This document shows, piece by piece, positions 60,501-64,000 of a stretch of 64,000 nt of DNA. The notes beneath the pieces are model-generated. The model made no database searches, was not told where the DNA came from, and was given only the letters and a program-made list of their open reading frames with translations. Position 1 is the first letter of the stretch. Each line of letters begins with the position of its first letter. The DNA comes from Klebsormidium nitens. Taxonomy: Eukaryota > Streptophyta > Klebsormidiophyceae > Klebsormidiales > Klebsormidiaceae. The stretch spans positions 21,264-85,263 of the forward strand of contig DF237299.1 in NCBI GenBank assembly GCA_000708835.1, in the 5' to 3' direction. A program made the position numbers and the translations under genes.

Positions 60501-61015
60501 GCGTGCAAGAGCAAGGTGAGTACCCCACCCACTGGATGTTCAACTTTACGCCATCTGTTCCTAGACAATGAGGGGCTATGAGCTGCCTTCTTAGGAATTT
60601 GAAAGCAGGCGGGGTGAAGCAAGTTGAGTGCCAGACAGGCGGGGTGAGCAAGTGGTACAGCTGGAATTCAGATCGCTCTCTGAATCTTGCAACTTGATGG
60701 TCCTTGCAGATGGGGGTAGAAGCTCAGGTGGCACCACACAGCCTCTCAATTGACAGGTTAGCTACCACCTCTTCTCTGAGAAGGAGTTGTAGGTACGATT
60801 TATCACTCTCATGTCAGACCTGCCCCTCAGAGCACTCTCCAGTTGTACTTGACGTTCTTTTCAAAATTGCTGCATTTCATCTGGCATTTCATCTGAGCAG
60901 ATACACGGATAACGAGCGTTTTTCACAAAGTATCTCAAGTTGAGAGATGTCAGTTTAGGACCCCTAGGGAGACTTTCTAAAATCCTCCGTGTATCCGCGC
61001 CAAGTGCCTCCGCAG

Positions 61016-64000
61016 TTTATTATGATGTTTACACACCATGCAAAAGGTGTGGTGTGTCTCAGGGAGCTGTGTCTCAGAGTGGCGCTCATTTGGAGCCTTT
61101 CGCTTTCCTCAGGTTGGTGCCTCTGGCGTCATACCCAGACTTTGTTGTGGATCAGATGCTGCTTCTTAGCCGCTCTGAGGAAACTCAGAAGCACTGCCAC
61201 AGCTGCAACCACAGGCTGTGGGACCTGCAGGGGACGGAGGGCGGCACAATCCTCGTTTGCAAGAAGCGAGCAGCGGTAGACCGGGAGGGGTTTATCATAT
61301 GCCAAGCGCAGAACTGCCCCCAATACGCCGGAGCCGGTGACCAGCGGTCACGCAGGATCTTTTGCCTGAGATGCACGACACTGCGGGAGAGGGGTGGGGG
61401 GGCAATAGCTTTCGATGCCTGCTTCGGTGTGAGGGAGGGGGGCGGCTTCGAACAGCTGCTGCAGGAGTGCCTTCATTGCAGGAGCGGGTCTGGCAAGCAG
61501 TGCAAGCGGGGAGACACAGACGACAGCACCTGTCCTAGGTTGATCCACCAACGGGATTTCGAGAAGCCTCAGAAGCGGACGGCGCCCATCCCTGATACCA
61601 AACCCCTAGCCCCTTACGCATACCCCGGCCTCCGTTACATGGCCTCCCACCTGCCATGGCTCCCTTTGCCTGATCAGTGGTTCTCCACCCATGGACTCGC
61701 TCCAGAGCCCGTGCCCAGAGTCCGGCTGCCGTGGGAGCCCTATCCCCACCACTGGCTGTTCTTTTCCCCAAAACAGCCCCCCAAAGGGACGCCTTTCCAC
61801 ACACTCCTTCCTACTTCCCCAAAGCACGGGCACCGCACTCACCTGTGGCCATTCCCAGAGTTACCCCCTCAGGAGTCTGTGTTCTACGTCCACCCAAGCA
61901 GCTGCCTTCCACCAGCCTTCTTGGCATGCGAACCAGCCTCTCTCCCACCAGAGGGCCTCTCCTACGAGCCCCAGCCACCGTACTCTTCCGGCGTCTTCTT
62001 CTACGGACGGGACCCCAGTCTGTTTGCTCTCTTCGAAGCAGCAAAGGATGCCCCACAGTCGGAGTCAAGGAAGCATGCAAAGAGATCTCCTGAAGTCAAG
62101 GTGAGCAGCTTTGCTTCAGCTCAAATGCAGACAGTGTCATGTGACCCTTGAGCTCACGTGCTGTCTGACTTCAACTTGACCCTTGAGCTCTCCTGATGAT
62201 GTGCTGTGTGACTTGAACTTGATCCTTTAGCCCTTCCGGAGACGTGCTGTGTGCTTCAACTTGGCCCTTGAGCTCTCCTGGTGATGTGCTGTGTGACTGT
62301 GAACTGATCCTTGAGCTCTTTTGGTGACGTGCTGTGTGACTTGAACTCTGCTCTTCTGCCAGAACACTGGTTTGACTTGGCCACACTGTTCCTGTCCAGG
62401 TGCAACGCTGCGAGGAGATCCCTGCTGCTGTCTACACCCGCGAGCTGCCGTTGCTGGTTGAGGCCTTCAGGGCCAGGGCTGCGCAGGGCTGCCCCCTGCA
62501 CACCGGTCCTCTGCGGGGCAACTACATGCTCATTGCTAACATCGAGCAGAAGTGGGAGGGGGAGGGCGGGGAGAGGGCTCTGCGAGCTCGCATTGTTGAG
62601 CCGGACCTGAAGACTGGGGCTGGGGGAAAGAACCCTGTCCGGACCCTCTGGCCTGTAAAGGTCCGGTTTGGGGTGGCCTCGGGGGGTGGCACAAGCCTGA
62701 CGTGCAACTGCAAGCTCAAAGGCCCGGAAGACAAGTGCTACCACGTTGGCGTGCTGGAGGCTCTGACCGACCTGAGCACGCTGGACGTGTGGACAACAGG
62801 CACGACGCATGAAGGGGTGGAGACAGTCCGGCGGGGGGCACGTGCCGTAAACTGGAGGGCTTTGGAAGGACAGAGCACAGTGGCTCTGACTTACGAAGCT
62901 GCTGCTGTCACCATCTACATTGTCCACAGCGGGTCCTCTGGGACGCTGGTGGCCAGGCGAGAGCTTGGCGACAGCGATGATGAGGCGCAGACGGCCAAGC
63001 CGAGGGGGAGGGGGGGCAAGTTCAGGGGGCGGGCGGTTAAACAGGGGCAGGCGGCTAACCCCGGAGACGAGTGGTTCTGCGAAGCGTGCACATTGGGGCA
63101 GATGGATCTGCACGGGCGGTGCATACACTCGTATCAGCTGGCGGGGCTGACCAAGGAGGAGTGGCAGCCGCAGGGGGAAGGTGTCCGGGTGCCTGAAACT
63201 GCGGAGGAGGTGTGGGGTCTCAACTTTGGCGTCAAGCCTTATCCCAAGCTGGGAACAGCAGCCACTATTGTGTGCACTTCCTGCCCCAGAGGTGCTGACA
63301 GAGAGTCTGCTAAGGTAACCCAGGCAAGGACGTGCCCCCACCTAGCCAGCCTGTCCCCCATTCCCACAGTGACCCCCCGAAGCGCAGAGGACCTTCGGAC
63401 GGACCCGATCATCTTCGGGGAGCATTTGAAGGTTGCTCACGTGTGCACCCATGAGTGCCAGCTCAGGCCATGCGGCCAGCTGCCCCCGAGGGATAACGAG
63501 CTCAACCAAGCAGCTGAGCAGGGGACCAGCCTGGAAGACACGCGCCGCTGGAGCCGGGAGGGGCGTTTCTGCCAAGCCCGCCCCGTCACCCCAGCCCCTT
63601 GTGGGGCGCCGTGGCATCTGAAATGGAACGGGGAAGGCAGGCTGATCAAAGCGAACGCGCTGCACGCAATCGACATCGGCACGTGGTGGTGCGGCCGCTG
63701 CAGGATGGGGTGTACCCTGAAGTACGACGCCGCTGCGGACGGTCTCTACTACCTAACTCCACAGACCCTCGTCACCCAGGAGGTGCTGAAGAGCATGGAG
63801 GATGACCTGCTGCAAAAGGCAGCCTCCTTCCAACAGATTGTGCGTGGCTGGGAGGGCAAAGCCCTGAGGACGTTCACAGGTAATGGCCAGTGTCGTGCTT
63901 CTGAAAGCAGCTGTTGTCTGACCGCTGTACTGCTTCCTCTGGTGTCCATGCTGATTCCCCACCCTGGCATTGAAGTGATTATTACCATTTGCGCCTAAAA
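61016..64000 (+). CDS. CxC-cluster / SWIM zinc-finger protein of KDZ-transposon type (partial)
   Basis: Two exons are visible: about 61016..62100 (acceptor CCGCAG, donor AAG|GTGAGC) and 62400..63879 (donor ACAG|GTAATG); the gene continues past the window and upstream exons are unresolved. Exon A has clustered cysteine pairs (TPCKRCG, HCHSCNHRLWDLQG, IICQAQNCPQY, IFCLRC, ECLHCRSGSGKQC) and then a Pro/Tyr/His-rich linker. Exon B carries a SWIM motif, CNCKLKGPEDKCYH (C-x-C-x8-C-x-H), then further Cys pairs (FCEACTLGQ, VCTSCPRG, WWCGRCRMGC). Such CxC clusters and SWIM fingers accompany KDZ (Kyakuja-Dileera-Zisupton) DNA transposases; the catalytic domain itself is not in the window. The KDZ assignment is by architecture, not sequence search. 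The intron 62101..62399 is a minisatellite. Confidence 0.6.
62140..62345. repeat. ~60-bp minisatellite in an intron
   Basis: Four diverged copies of a unit containing ccttgagctctcctgatgat, then gtgctgtgtgacttgaact. The repeats fill most of the intron between the two exons of the CxC/SWIM gene. Confidence 0.85.

Overview
This is a nuclear window from a photosynthetic eukaryote, most likely a streptophyte (charophyte-grade) green alga; a Klebsormidium-like genome would fit, but the species is inferred, not shown. Evidence: almost every gene is cut into many short GT-AG exons with GC-rich coding sequence. The gene set is plant-like: plastid-type Hsp33, a LUL/MGRN1-type RING E3, a plant neurochondrin, a Nudix protein with a long N-terminal leader, and telo-box motifs. 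There is no sign of operons, RNA genes, CRISPR or bacterial promoters. Gene models were built by hand from splice consensus plus exon phase. They close in frame for the kinase, WD40, LUL, Nudix, NOP53 and orphan genes; one short Hsp33 exon may be one base off.

Layout. 0-3.1 kb (-): a multi-exon gene with a transit-peptide-like N-terminus, family not recognised. 4.4-9.6 kb (-): Hsp33 redox chaperone. 10.5-21.7 kb (+): a giant gene of about 2,029 aa joining a tau-tubulin-kinase/CK1-like kinase, an RS/RD-rich linker, two CCCH zinc fingers and an hnRNP-R/Q-like helical segment. An isolated Argonaute PAZ exon lies antisense in one of its introns. 21.7-24.2 kb: gene-poor, with an inverted-repeat element. 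24.2-31.1 kb (-): WD40 protein. 31.6-35.2 kb (+): LUL/MGRN1 RING E3. 35.2-37.5 kb: gene-poor, with a 381-bp MITE-like element. 37.5-40.3 kb (+): Nudix hydrolase. 41.7-43.9 kb (-): neurochondrin, intronless. 45.0-50.2 kb (+): NOP53 ribosome-biogenesis factor. 51.3-53.6 kb (-): complete orphan gene of 299 aa. 55.0-59.6 kb (+): Ulp1/SENP-like SUMO protease whose catalytic-Cys segment is not seen. 59.9-60.5 kb: minisatellite. 61.0-64.0 kb (+, runs off the window): CxC/SWIM zinc-cluster protein of the type carried by KDZ DNA transposons.

How genes relate. Three pairs are head-to-head with short spacers (Hsp33/kinase, WD40/LUL, neurochondrin/NOP53) and may share promoters. The right end (minisatellite, CxC/SWIM gene, foldback element in a Ulp1 intron) looks like a transposon-influenced zone. 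No metabolic cluster is evident; otherwise these look like unlinked housekeeping and regulatory genes.
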